From positions 291,196,985 through 291,260,984 of the forward strand of contig CM061062.1 in assembly GCA_030762895.1 (NCBI GenBank): a stretch of DNA of 64,000 nt, read 5' to 3'. The DNA comes from Sophora flavescens (lineage: Eukaryota > Streptophyta > Magnoliopsida > Fabales > Fabaceae). The translations under genes were made by a program, and so were the position numbers. The first letter of the stretch is position 1, and every line of letters begins with the position of its first letter. The notes below the pieces were generated by a model. It was given only the letters and a program-made list of their open reading frames with translations. It did no database searches and was not told where the DNA came from. Positions 1-10,304 of this stretch are shown here, piece by piece.

Positions 1-420
1 CGTTTGTTATTTCGCGTGTGTTCATTCATGTTCGTTTGTTCATGAGAGCTTAACCCCGTTTGTTATTTCGGGAATAGGAACATACATCTGTAGTAGCGGT
101 TTTCGTTTGTTAATTGTTGCTACAACCGGGAGGGGATTAGTATCTGCTTAGGATTTGCATGAACCAATGATAGTGGGAAACTGAGAACAGTAGGTTAATT
201 GCTTTTGTTTATTTGTTAATCTCTTTTCTTACTCTGTTTTTGTTTTGTTTTCTTTATTCTAGTTTTAATCTCAAAACCCCCATTTCTAACTTTTTCGAAC
301 ATTTTCTGTTAATAATAACAAACACCTAAAGAGTCCTTGAGAGACGATCCGAGTTGTCGCACTATACTGCATTATTTTATAATCGCTCGTTCTTTTTGGC
401 GCGTGGCGACAGCGCGGTCA
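1..420 (+). mobile_element. Athila-like LTR, 3' part
   Basis: This is the 3' portion of a long terminal repeat; its start lies outside the window. It matches, with scattered differences, the end of the Athila LTR at about 24030-24488: the same order of words (a 'gggaggggatt' block, the block on a 'gagttgtcgc' word, then 'ctcgttctttttggcgcg'). It ends in CA at 420, as LTRs do, but the primer-binding site expected next is missing. The neighbouring LTR, in the opposite orientation, begins 12 bp later. Confidence 0.75.
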
Positions 421-954
421 GCGTCAAAAACTTGATGTCGCGTCGCGCGGGTTGCGCGCCGCTCGTGCGTATCCGGCAAGTGTACCGGACTGCCGTCAAG
501 TAATAAAAGATATCGAACCCACAGAGACTGTGTTCCTGAATCGCAATCGGTTTTCGAATCGATTGAATCTGGACTTTGTAGAAAGGGTTTTGTAAAAAGG
601 GTTTTTGAATTTGAAATTAAAATATAGATGAACAGAAAACAAATGTTTTTGGGGTTTTCGATTTAAATGGATTCCTAGGGATTTGGGTTACCTTTGAGGT
701 TGTTTATGTTGCTAATCTGATTTACCTTTGTTGATTACCGAAATTGCCTTGAAGGCGAGTTTATCCTCTAATAGCTTAAGCTCCCTTTCGGGTTTCAAAA
801 GCCGTGCCCAATTGACCCGACCCCTACTTTCGTGGTAGTCGATCCCAGATTGGACCCTTTGCGTTCCGTGACAACTCGTTGCTCCTCGAGGGACGGCTTC
901 TAACTTTCGTGATTTCAGTCCCAAGTCTGACTTCTATAGGTCCGACACCCAAGT

Positions 955-1115
955 TCACCGCTAGGTTCCTCCTTGAAATGTCTCAGTCATGCAATTAACC
1001 TAAGTTCACCGCTAGGTTCCTCCTTAGATCATCCACATCTCACAAACCAGTGGCTGCCGGGCTTTACGAGTGAAACACCCTAGAAATCCTAAGTTCACCG
1101 CTAGGTTCCTCCTTA
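955..1115. repeat. short dispersed repeat inside LTR
   Basis: Three copies of a roughly 33-bp word beginning 'cctaagttcaccgctaggtt' lie at about 949, 1000 and 1088, separated by related but diverged filler that includes 'tttacgagtgaa' and 'tttatgagtgaa'. The copies lie downstream of the LTR's own TATA box when read on the minus strand, so they would be transcribed. Confidence 0.75.
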
Positions 1116-1435
1116 GAACGTCTATGTCACGCAAATAACGGTTGCCGAAATTTATGAGTGAATAACACACTAGAAATCAGATCTAAAGCAAATCGTAATT
1201 AACAAAGAGTTTACATCAAATTTACATCATAAACAAACTTGGGCAGAGCCCTAATCCCTAGAAACTAAGCTACTACTCCAGTCTTGCCATGGAGATGACA
1301 AGCTGGGTTGACAACATAATAAAAATCAGAAAAAGAGAAGAGAGGAGAAGAAGAGAAGAGATCTAAAATCTATGCCTAGAGTAGTAGCCCCCAATGTGTT
1401 GTCTCCACAATGTGTTTCGTATCTGATGCCTTGGT

Positions 1436-1446
1436 CCATATTTATA
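1436..1446 (-). promoter_or_regulatory. TATA box of minus-strand LTR
   Basis: Read on the minus strand this is CTATAAATATG, a consensus TATA element. It lies about 75 bp downstream of the nearest GC-rich dyad cassette (1521-1560). The position within the LTR, between a repeat-rich upstream half and the conserved 3' end, fits an LTR promoter. Confidence 0.6.
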
Positions 1447-2039
1447 GAAAGGGGGAAGTTAGAGTCCCAAACCAACTCAAAATATGATCTATTTCGGTTT
1501 CTTCAGGTCCAAGTAATGCGCGTCACGGTCGTGATGGCCATCACGGCCTGGCCGTGACGGTCTCTGCCTCTGCCAGTTCTAGAAAATTCAATTTCTCGCG
1601 ACGCGAGATATGTCTCGCGACGCGAGCCCTCAGCTTCATGGCCCGTGAAGAATTTCACGGCTAGGCCATGATGTGCTCTGACTTGTGGTGGTTTTGGGTC
1701 ACGGCCGTGATGGCTATCACGGCCAGGCCGTGACAGACTTTGACTCCAGCCTTTCTTCTTTTTCAGTTTTTGCTCGATCATGGCCGTGATGGGCATCACG
1801 GCCAGGCCGTGATGGGCTCTGTTTGGCTTATTTTCTTCAGTTTTAAAGCTCCATCTTCATCCAAACTTCATCATGGTTGATCTTGAGCAATTTACCCTTT
1901 ATATCTGCAAAACAACACACGAAAACCGCCTTACCCGTTCCAAAGGAAAATTAACCTAAAATCTAATAAAAATATGCCTAAACTACATGAAAATGCATGC
2001 AAAATGATAGACAAAGATGATGTGGAATCACACTCATCA

Positions 2040-2450
2040 ATCACTTACCAACCTCTCAAACATTTGAGGACAATCCCGAAGATCCTCTTCAACAGCATTT
2101 GCAATGTCTTCAAAACGATCGCCCTCATAAGTATTTGTGTCGGTATCGTATGATGAATATCTCACATGATTCCTCATTTCACTAGACTCAGCTCTTGTCT
2201 CACCATGTTTTGTCCAACATGTATAACTTTGATCGATTCCATTACACACTAAATGTTCTTTCAAATCGGCTGCACTAACTCGCCTTGCATAACAACAATC
2301 TAAACAAGGACATATGATTGTACTAGGGTTTTCCGCATGCCGAACTGCAAACCTAATGAACTCTTTCACCCCATCCTCATACTCCTTCGTTAAACGATTC
2401 GCAGACATCCATTTCCGATCCATGCTTTCCCGATCTACAAAAATTTCCAT
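2040..2450 (-). pseudogene. CACTA Tnp2 transposase, N-terminal fragment
   Basis: The minus-strand reading frame starts at 2450 and covers the transposase-associated domain that opens plant Tnp2 proteins: MDRKWM, then KEYEDGVKEFIRFA, then a CPCLDC cysteine pair and an LKEHLVCNGI block. The same layout is seen in the second Tnp2 at 37682. Tnp2 cuts and moves CACTA elements. The frame is broken off at 2039 by the minus-strand LTR, and the rest of the gene is not in the window. The frame is open for about 130 codons up to the break, so the insertion may have caused its loss. Confidence 0.8.
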
Positions 2451-2739
2451 AATTGTAATGTGGAATTTTTAATTCAATTTCATTTCAATTAATAATAGAG
2501 TGAGATCAGAATGGAAATGAAATGGCAATAATTTAAGTATATAAATACATGTAATATACTTGCACTTAAATATCAATCTCGAACAATCGATGACTTCAAG
2601 AACTCCCTCAACAGAAATGCTAATGAACCTTAAATTTATGACTATTGTGAAAATATAACCAAGGCTATCATGGCATCCACGTTTAAGCTCTACAGAGCAC
2701 ATCCATTGACCCACTTAATTGTGGTATGCCTCTGCCTAA

Positions 2740-3010
2740 CCCCTTCACCAGCAACTTGACACAAAATTCTCACAGAGGGCTTTCAAGCAGAGAGCCATTA
2801 CTGACCAACACCAGATTTCCTAACTATTATGCATTCCATGTCTAGCATCCTTAATATATCAGGTTTTTTGTTGTTGAAAACAATTTCATTTCTCTCCAAC
2901 TATATAGTCCAAATTATCAAACCCTGTTGTTGTATAAATTGATATGCAGATTTAGTTGTATAGCATCCAGTTGTTTCCAATTCCCAATTCCATTCATCCC
3001 TTTTTCCATT
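2740..3010 (-). pseudogene. LINE ORF2 C-terminal remnant (zf-RVT)
   Basis: Read on the minus strand this degraded stretch encodes the zinc-binding reverse-transcriptase tail of plant L1 elements. An EWNWELETTGCYTTKSAY block corresponds to the usual W-x-W-x-L...YS-x-KSAY pattern, and after a short gap comes an IIWTI...LERNEIVFNNK block. At least one in-frame stop lies between the two. It is an old LINE fragment inside the CACTA element, not part of the transposase. Confidence 0.6.
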
Positions 3011-3072
3011 GTTATGCATCAGTTCAAGTAGCTACATTATACTGAATTTGAGTATGTTAACAACTACTTGAG

Positions 3073-3645
3073 ATGTCAATTTGGCCTAAGGATGGTACTC
3101 ATGTTGTTGAGATGATCTCAAACATAGATAGAATTATTTATGCAGCTTCTGCTGATATTGATCATAAGCTTTTAGAGCAGGATCAGAATGTTACAAATCA
3201 GTATGAGGATAGCGTGGTTGATCAAGGTGCTAATCAGAAAGATTTTTCTGACCTTACTGATAAGGATAATGTTGTTAATCTGGACAAAGGAGTTAATAAT
3301 GTTCAAATAAATCAGCACGAAACAGATTCTTCTTTAAGGGTGGTAAATAGAGATGTGCCTATACAAGGTTCTCCAACTGTCTCAGAAACTAATAGTTCTG
3401 GGATGTCTTCAGATTTGATTTCCAATTTCAGTGCTTATGCAAGTGGAAATAGAATTAACACTCCTACATTTCATGTTAAGGAAACAATCAGGAAGGATAT
3501 GAGAGTTGTTGGTAGATTTCGGGGAGATGAGGAAGAGGACAATGAATATGTCAGTCAAGAATTGATTTCTCCTTCAGAGGAAGTCAATATTGCAAGTCAG
3601 TATTTGACTGAAAATTCTAAACTCCAAGAAAAAGAACTGGAGTGA
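3073..3645 (+). pseudogene. probable LINE ORF1 fragment, 190 codons open
   Basis: This is an open frame of 190 codons with an acidic, Asn/Ser/Asp-rich composition and no recognisable domain. Its last 35 bp closely match 4505-4540 apart from a one-base insertion. There the frame reads NSKKKKLKKK, the basic tail found at the end of the LINE ORF1 at 33000 (SKSKKKKLRQK). That makes it a likely C-terminal part of a LINE ORF1 (the RNA-binding DUF4283 protein). A transposon-encoded TnpA-like protein cannot be excluded. A host gene is unlikely. Confidence 0.4.
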
Positions 3646-4439
3646 TCTCTATCTAGAAGGGCCCATTCTTCCAAGTAAGAAATCTATGACCAAGCACAGT
3701 AAACTTCAATTATAACAAATAATAATAATAATAACAAATAATTAGCATTGTTGATTATGACTCTCATGCAAACAGCAAACATAATGTTAGATCCTTTTAA
3801 AATAATACGCTTGGGAGTAACATATTGAGTTGTTAAAATATTACCGAACACCAGACTTGACATTAAAGTTATAAACAGGCACATCAGCACGGACGCAAGC
3901 ATTTATAAACAAAAGCAATGTTGCAAAATACAATTTGAGTTTTATGAAGCTTATCACCTTTCGTCAGCTACATGCATTGCACACGAGGCATTAATCTAAA
4001 ATAGAATGCTCTGAATCATACCTGTCCCTTTAGGATGGAAGTTAGCTTTAACTTTTGCCTCGGTAATATCAGCTTGATTCTTTTAGGTATGACAATGACG
4101 AAGTTCTGAGATTGTTACCCAGGCATTCCACAAATGTCTCTGGCATAACGAAAAACAATTTAGTTTAGCCTACAGTATATTACCATGTGGTAGTATTGCT
4201 ATCAACCAATAGCACAAGCATCCTCATCCTAAACATATTAGGAATAAATATTTTCACAACACATGAAATTAGAAATGCAAGCACAAACCTAAATTCAGAA
4301 AACACAAGTTTTGGAAGCGTGTAACAGACTCTCATGATAAAAACTTCAGCAAATTGACAACATAATTCAAAACCAAGAAAGAATGGTGCCATATAATGTG
4401 ATTTCTGGAGCCTATAATGTGATGTTAAAAGGCTCAAAT

Positions 4440-4565
4440 GGTGCCAACTTCATCAGATGACTCAGGGTCAATATGACAAAGAAGCTTATTTCACTGAAGT
4501 GCTCTCTAACTCCAAGAAAAAGAAGCTTAAGAAAAAGCAGTTACAGATTCAAAAGAACTAGGTCG
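4440..4565 (+). pseudogene. LINE ORF1 basic C-terminal tail
   Basis: In one frame this short stretch reads TQGQYDKEAYFTEVLSNSKK and then a run of lysines and glutamines to a stop. It lines up with the end of the LINE ORF1 at about 33000-33060 (SQGDDFSNVISKSKKKKL). The match to a second copy of the tail at 3611-3645 suggests a local duplication or two LINE insertions. No TSD or poly-A tail was found. Confidence 0.5.
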
Positions 4566-5149
4566 AAGGGTGGTAATTCAAATATTTACTAATGCTGAAA
4601 GTTCTACTTTGGAATAACTTTGAAAATAAATATTAAATCATAAATAAATAAATATCAAATACCATTCCATCACTCTACCTAGGATGAGAATGGACACGCA
4701 ACTGAAAGTGGAGCTGTCGAGGCCGCGAAGGTCGACACCAGCGGAGTCGCGTTCAAGCGACGTTCGAAGGAATGGGTCGCGGTTTCAAATGGCGTTCAAG
4801 TGGTGGTTCCTTCTTGGTTGGGTAAGTTGCGCGGATCTGGAACTGACGAACGGCTGAGGTACATCGACGAGGAGGGCTCCGATGGCGGCAAGGTCCGGAG
4901 TCTGTGTGAGATGCAACGGTGAGCTGTCAGCCGCGAGTCAAGTGGAAGCTGTGAGAAGCGCGAGCGGCAAGTGGAAGCACGAACGGCGAGTGGAAGTGCG
5001 AGCAGCGGCCGGCGAGATAGACGAGTTTGAGAAGTGGAACGACTTAGGGTAATCTGAGAAGAGAAGAAAAGAGTCTGAGAATACCGTGGGGGATGCGCGC
5101 GGGATGTGAAAAAAAACCCGGGGGGAAAGTTAGAAAAGATAGCGTTTAA

Positions 5150-5549
5150 CAAATAAGTGCTATCTTAGCTATATCTTTTGATAGCGTTTTAGAAAAAAAA
5201 ATGCTATTAAAGATCCCTTTGATATTTTATCATTTTTTTTAAAAGGGAAAAGATAGTGATTCATAAAAGGAACGCTATCTTAGGTGCACTCTTTAATAGT
5301 ACTTATTTTGCACGCGGGTATATCATCTAAGATAGCGTTTCCTTGTGGAACCGCTATCTTAGGTTGTTAGTTAAGATAGCGTTTCCGTGTGGAACTGCTA
5401 TCTTTTCCTGCAGTGGCACTTTTAATAGTCACCTAAGATAGCGTTTCCTAAAGGAAACGCTATTAAAAGTCCCTCCGTCACTTTTAATAGCATTTCCACA
5501 CGGAAATGCTTTAAAAGGTGCGTTATTAAAAGTCTAATATGTTGTAGTG
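5150..5549 (-). repeat. CACTA subterminal repeats, gatagcgttt type
   Basis: About a dozen copies of 'gatagcgttt' and its complement 'aaacgctatc', plus variants such as 'gctattaaa', occur in both orientations up to the TAGTG terminus. Arrays like this are the binding sites of the TnpA-type protein in studied CACTA elements. The word differs entirely from the aacgtcagtt word of the second CACTA, so the two belong to different subfamilies. Confidence 0.8.
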
Positions 5550-6129
5550 CCTTATCGCCCAAAGATGAATGGAGCGGTTGAGGCCGCTAATAAAAATATC
5601 AAGAAGATTGTCCAAAAGATGGTGGTTACGTACAAGGATTGGCACGAGATGTTACCTTTTGCTTTGCACGGCTATCGTACCTCTATTCGCACCTCGACAG
5701 GGGAAACCCCGTATTCTTTAGTTTATGGGATGGAGGCAGTGCTCCCGATTGAAGTAGAGATCCCTTCATTAAGGGTACTGAGAGAAGCAGAACTGGAAGA
5801 AGCCGAGTGGGTTCAGGATCGACTCGATCAATTGAACCTCATTGAAGAGAAGAGATTAGGAGCATTGTGTCACGGTCAATTGTACCAGAGAAGGTTGATG
5901 AGAGCCTATGAGAAGAAGGTACGCCCGCGAAAGTTTCCGGAAGGTGACTTGGTGCTTAAAATGATTATACCAATCCAAAAGGAACATCGTGGGAAGTGGA
6001 CCCCAAACTACGAAGGACCTTACGTTGTGAAAAGGCCTTCTCAGGAGGAGCTTTAATCCTCACTAGGATGGATGGGGACGATCTTCCACTCCCTATAAAC
6101 TCGGATGCAGTCAAAAAGTACTATGCTTG
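5550..6129 (+). pseudogene. Tat/Ogre integrase, C-terminal part
   Basis: The fragment begins at PYRPKMNGAVEAANKN, the end of the integrase core of Tat-lineage Ty3/gypsy elements. It contains the catalytic Glu of the DDE triad (in AVEAANK), continues through the GYRTSIRTSTGETPYSLVYG block, and ends in the C-terminal DNA-binding region. The open frame stops at 6056, but shifting by one base near 6030 restores the expected tail (KAFSGGALIL...) to a stop at 6129, so one base was inserted. The upstream gag-pol is absent: a CACTA element broke the gene exactly at the Pro codon. Confidence 0.85.
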
Positions 6130-7069
6130 AACGCATTTCCCAAGAAGAAGAAGAAAAAGTGAAGAAAAAAAAAAGAAAAGCTCGCTAGGCTGAAAATTTG
6201 AAAAGACAGTCTAGGCAAAAGTTAGAGCAACTCGCTAGGCTGAAAACCTGAAAAGGCGGTCTAGGCAAAAGTTAGGGTTCAGAAAAAAATAAAAACATAA
6301 ACAATGGAAGTGTCGTCAAGCCGATGAACTGGGGCAATCAGTGGGCTAGATGCATGAAGACTGGGGCAGATAGCATTCTCAGATGTTGATTAGTAAGCAG
6401 TCGAGATAGTATGAGGGATATTAACACTAGTCATGGAAAGAGATGTCACTTGAGGAGATGTGATTCCACTCCACAACCTTTATGCAATTCCATACTCCAT
6501 TGTAATATCTGCCTTGTATTCCTTTTCGGTCCAAATATAATGACATTGACTCCCATTTCTTTTTACCCTCATCTCTTTCCCTTAACTTTTGTCAATTGTG
6601 TGTGTGCATTCATCATGATAAGTATATACTGAAATATGAAACATGTATTGGTGTCTTCAAGATGCATTTAGAATTCCCTTGAAAATCTCAAAAATTCGTA
6701 AAGAACAAGATGATCTCCCGACAAAGGACACCGTGGTCTACTGACAAGAAGCATAGGGACAATCATTGCAAAGGAAGCGTACCCTTTCAAAAGCGCTTAG
6801 CCTTTTTCTCCATGAAGACATGATTTGTTTTAGTTCATCTCAGGGTTTGTCCGTGATCAATACTTCAAGGGGTCAAGGGTGATAATAAGAAACACCTAAG
6901 TGATAAAAAATAAAAAATAGTAACGTGTTACAGGCTTTCCTTGTGTTGCATTGAAATCATTTGAGGTTTCCATCAGGCATATAGGACATTTCTGGCATCA
7001 TGCATTGCAATGGTTTATCTCTTGTGAGTACAAAACCCAGTTAATTGCACAAACATCGCAAGTTTTTAA
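6130..7069 (+). other. Tat 3' untranslated region
   Basis: This is non-coding sequence between integrase and minisatellite. It begins with a purine-rich run (about 6146-6180), followed by two copies of a roughly 52-bp unit at 6180-6275 ('ctcgctaggctgaaaa', then 'gtctaggcaaaagttag'), a unit common in the 3' regions of Tat elements. The rest has no open frame longer than 73 codons and nothing I recognise. Confidence 0.6.
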
Positions 7070-8060
7070 CTTTCATGTCAAGCTTCCGCGGATAACCGAC
7101 TTTGCATGCTTTTAATCCTTTTGCTTTCAAGCTTCAGCGGACAACCGACTCCGTAAGCTTTTTTACCTTTCCTTTAAAGCTTCGGCGGATAACCGACTCC
7201 GCAAGCTTTTAACCCTTTTGCCTTCAAGCTTCAGCGGACAACCGACTCCGCAAGCTTTTAGTCCTTTTTATTTAAAGCTTCAGTGGATAACCAACTCTGC
7301 ATGCTTTTTACCTTTTCTATCAAGCTTTAGTGGATAACCGACTCCATAAGCTTTTTACCTCTTTTCAAGCTTCAGCGGACAACCGACTCCGTAAGCTTTT
7401 AACATCTCTTTTCAAGCTTCAGCGGATAACCGACTCCGCAAGCTTTTAATCCTTTTGCTTTCAAGCTTCAGCGGACAACCGACTCCGTAAGATTTTTTAC
7501 CTTTCCTCTAAAGCTTCGGCGGATAACCGACTCCGCAAGCTTTTAACCCTTTTGCCTTCAAGCTTCAGCGGACAACCGACTCCGCAAGATTTTAGTCCTT
7601 TTTCTTTAAAGCTTCAACGGATAACCGACTCCGATTGCTTTTTACCTTTTCTGTCAAGCTTCAGTGGATAACCGACTCCGCATGCTTTTTATTTTCTGTC
7701 AAGCTTCAGTGGATAACCGACTCCATAAGTTTTTTACCTCTTTTCAAGCTTCAGCGGACAACCGACTCCGTAAGCTTTTAACATCTCTTTTCAAGCTTCA
7801 GCGGATAACCGACTCCGCAAGCTTTTAATCCTTCTCCTTAAACTTCAATGGATAATCGACTCCGCAAGCTTTTAATCCTTCTCCTCAAGCTTCAGTGGAC
7901 AACCGACTCCGCAAGCTTTTAACCTTTTAATTTCAAGCTCCAGCGGGTAATCGACTCCACAAGCATTCTATCTTTTGTCAAGCTTCAGCGGGTACCATAC
8001 CCCGTAAGCTTTCTTATCTTTCTGTTCGAGCTTCTACGGGCAGTCCATCCCGTAAGCTTT
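7070..8060 (+). repeat. hairpin minisatellite of Tat 3' region, about 21 units
   Basis: About 21 tandem units of roughly 43-50 bp are each built around 'aagcttcagcggataaccg', then 'actccgcaagctttt'. In a unit the halves AGCTT..GCGGA and TCCGC.AAGCT can pair, so each unit forms a small hairpin. Variation is mostly substitution plus changes in the T-rich linker. The last units (7980-8060) are the most diverged. Tandem arrays between integrase and 3' LTR are typical of Tat/Ogre elements and are a known source of satellites. Confidence 0.9.
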
Positions 8061-8115
8061 TAATTATGCATCCGTTTACTTGTCGGTGAACTCCGGCCAA
8101 AATTGGAGTTCATGT

Positions 8116-8196
8116 CTTTACTTGTTTCTTATAACGATAATAGGTTAACTGCGGTTACACCTACTATCTAATAAGAAACAAGTAAAGAGGGGCAGC
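8116..8196 (+). promoter_or_regulatory. inverted repeat and polypurine tract
   Basis: A perfect 17-bp inverted repeat (8116-8132 against 8171-8187, CTTTACTTGTTTCTTAT) encloses a 38-bp loop. The polypurine tract AAAGAGGGGCAGC (8184-8196), which primes plus-strand DNA synthesis, overlaps its right arm by four bases. The LTR starts TGTGAACACC at 8197. Confidence 0.75.
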
Positions 8197-8603
8197 TGTG
8201 AACACCTAATTTTGCCCGGATTTTTTAATTAATGTTTTGAAAATAGTAACAGAGAATAATAAAAAAATAAAATAAAAAATGTTTTTTCTGGGCCCATTAC
8301 ATCATCAAATGGAGCCCATTTTCGTTTTTATCTTTTGGGCCCATTATCCCAAACCCAACAAAAAATTGTTACTATTCTGATTTGTTAAAAATAAAAAAAT
8401 AAAAAAAAGTAAAAATTTCAAAAAATCAGCTCCCATGCTTGTACCCCTCTTTGTCTTCTTCTTCTTTTTTCAGAAAAAGGGGACAATGGTACAAGCCATC
8501 CTCACCCATTGCTGCCTCTGCAAGGTGGTGGAGCAAAGGCTGATTTGCTCCCCACTACTTGTACCCACCAACAGAAAAATTTGGCATCTTCTTCCCCTGG
8601 TGT

Positions 8604-8610
8604 TATATAT
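8604..8610 (+). promoter_or_regulatory. TATA box of Tat LTR
   Basis: TATATAT lies in 'tggtgttatatattgaac', about 410 bp into the LTR and just upstream of a purine tract (8620-8650) and a long pyrimidine-rich leader. The position and context fit the U3/R boundary. Confidence 0.55.
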
Positions 8611-9944
8611 TGAACAGTGACCAGAGGGAGAGGGGGAAGAAAAAAAAAACAGCAGTAGAAAAATACTCAACATTCTCCTTTCCAATCTCTAGCAACCATC
8701 ACTCCCAAATCACAAATCAAACACAAAATACCCAACTCCAGAACAAAGAAAAATCAGAAAATCAGATACCCAAAAAAAAAAACTCCTTTTTCTTTTCTCC
8801 TCTCTCTTTCCTTTCATCTTCCTTCACGTCTTCTTCCTCTCATCAGCAGAACAACATTTCTGCTTTCTTCCTCTTAACTTCACATCTCCTTCCTCCTTCA
8901 ACAGAACCCACTTCTTTCTTTTTCTTTTTCTTTCTTTCTTCTTCTTTCTCCTTTCTTCTTTCTTTTTCTCTTCTTCCTCCTGACCCCATCTCTCTCTTCC
9001 TCCCCACTTCATCTTCCTCCTTCCTCTCACCATAGCAGCGCCGCCCACACCGCCAGGAAGCTCGCCGGCCGCCGCTCAACGTAGGGAGGAGAAGACACGA
9101 CGGCGCCACCGCCTGCACGTGTCACTGCCGCGTGAGAACGCGTCCGCCATCGCACGATCGTCGGGCACCGCGAGCTCCACTGCAACACCAAGCCACAGCC
9201 GCCACATCCTCCTTCTTCCCCAGATCGGTGCCTCCCCTGTCACGGGAGTTGCAGATCTGCTCCCTGATCGTGCGACCACCACGCCTTCTCCAATGTCCAG
9301 CCACTCATCACCACATCCAAGCTCACGGCGCCGCTGCCATTCACGAGCCAGGACCAGCGCTCCGCCGCGTCATCACCGTCCGCGCCGCCAACCCTTCTGC
9401 ACCAAGCTCTTTCCTTTTCTCCATCTGCACATTGTTGGTGTTAGGGTAACGTTGCTGAAGCTGGGTTTATAACTTGTCTTGTGATTTTAATTTTTGTTTT
9501 TGATTTGTTTTATCATTTGAGTTCGGCTAATATTGATTGGGCTTATCATGATGTGCATGCCTTTTTCCTTTGTTATTTTATAAGTGTGTAGTTTTTGTCA
9601 AAAAGAAAAAAAATAAATCAAACTTAAAAAATAAAGATAAACTATAGGTTAGCTATTGGGTTTCTTTCTTTTATTAGGTTTTAGATATTTGGTTCAAAGT
9701 TAAAATGAACCAGAATACAAGATGTTTTATTCGAAGTTAAGATTTTTATTTTATTTGATCATAACTATTATTTGAATATATATGTTTAATTTATAGAATC
9801 CAAATATTTTAATGTTGAAATAAAAGGGTTATCTGAGATAACGTCTTGTTAATCCTTATCTTTTAGGACACCTGAGTTGTGACAGCTTAATGAAAATTCT
9901 TCCCAAATGAAATCTTTTTTTAAAAGAAATCCTTTTTTATAAAA

Positions 9945-10290
9945 ATCTCTTTTTAATTCACGCAACAATCTACGACGTTGATGTATGATTTTTCATCCTC
10001 AAGTGTCGTATGAATTGTAGGGGTTTATCGTATAGCTTCGCTATCTTTGACCCTGTGCAAGAGTGAATCTCTTCTTTCTGTAAAAATAAAATATTTTCAA
10101 CTTGCTCTTTTAACAAATTTTATCCAACCTTTTTGTAAAAAAAATAAAATAAAAATCTTTTTAATTCACGCAACAATCTACGACGTTGATGTGTGATTTT
10201 TCATCCTCAAGTGTCGTATGAATTGTAAGGGTTCATCGTATAGCTCTGCTATCTTTAACCATGTGCAAGAGTGAATCCCCTTTTAAAAAA
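9945..10290 (+). repeat. 208-bp tandem duplication in LTR
   Basis: The block starting 'aattcacgcaacaatctacg' occurs at about 9955 and again at about 10163, followed both times by 'cctcaagtgtcgtatgaatt' and 'gtgcaagagtgaatc'. The period is 208 bp, and the second unit is cut short by the SPH junction at 10298. Confidence 0.85.
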
Positions 10291-10304
10291 AATAAAAACG
10301 TTTT

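Larger units (their letters stand above)
433..2039 (-). mobile_element. Athila-type LTR, minus orientation
   Basis: The segment starts with TGATG and ends with CATCA, giving short inverted LTR ends. Read on the minus strand it ends in the word pattern typical of Athila/Calypso LTRs (a 'gtgggttcgatat' word, 'attacttgac', then 'aagttttt'). The 12 bp at 421-432 resemble the start of a tRNA-Asp primer site, but the rest of that site is lost. A minus-strand TATA box lies at about 1436-1446. Three copies of a 'cctaagttcaccgctaggtt' repeat lie at about 955-1115, and five GC-rich dyad cassettes at 1521-1815. The right end sits in the CACTA transposase gene. Confidence 0.7.
2040..5549 (-). mobile_element. 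CACTA transposon, 5' part, in Tat integrase
   Basis: The right end reads TAGTG at 5545-5549, so the minus strand starts with CACTACAACA, the family hallmark. Subterminal repeats fill 5150-5540. A GC-rich stretch at 4680-5150 is probably the promoter and 5' leader of the transposase gene, which is read leftward. The next base after the end is in the Pro codon of an integrase, where a CACTA element would make a 3-bp target duplication (cct at 5550-5552). The matching left end is outside the window. LINE scraps lie at 2740-3010 and 3073-4565. Confidence 0.75.
8197..10298 (+). mobile_element. Tat/Ogre 3' LTR (right end uncertain)
   Basis: The LTR begins TGTGAACACC immediately after the polypurine tract. 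A TATA box (TATATAT, 8604-8610) is followed by a pyrimidine-rich leader (8770-9030) and a GC-rich block (9040-9400). The right half is AT-rich and includes a 208-bp tandem duplication (9945-10290). No CA end or target duplication can be seen before the SPH fragment, so the element was either cut here or joined by illegitimate recombination at the shared 'cgttttt'. Open frames at 9119-9472 are compositional and not credible genes. Confidence 0.65.

Noticed and set aside
7070..8060. A CRISPR-like array
   Set aside because: The units are contiguous and differ only by drift and linker length; there are no unique spacers, and the genome is plant.
8824..9118. Lys/Glu/Arg-rich minus-strand frames
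   Set aside because: They arise from a CT-rich leader on the plus strand read backwards.
9119..9472. Overlapping open frames in the GC-rich block of the Tat LTR
   Set aside because: Frames are open on both strands in the same place because of composition; there is no domain and it lies in the leader of an LTR.
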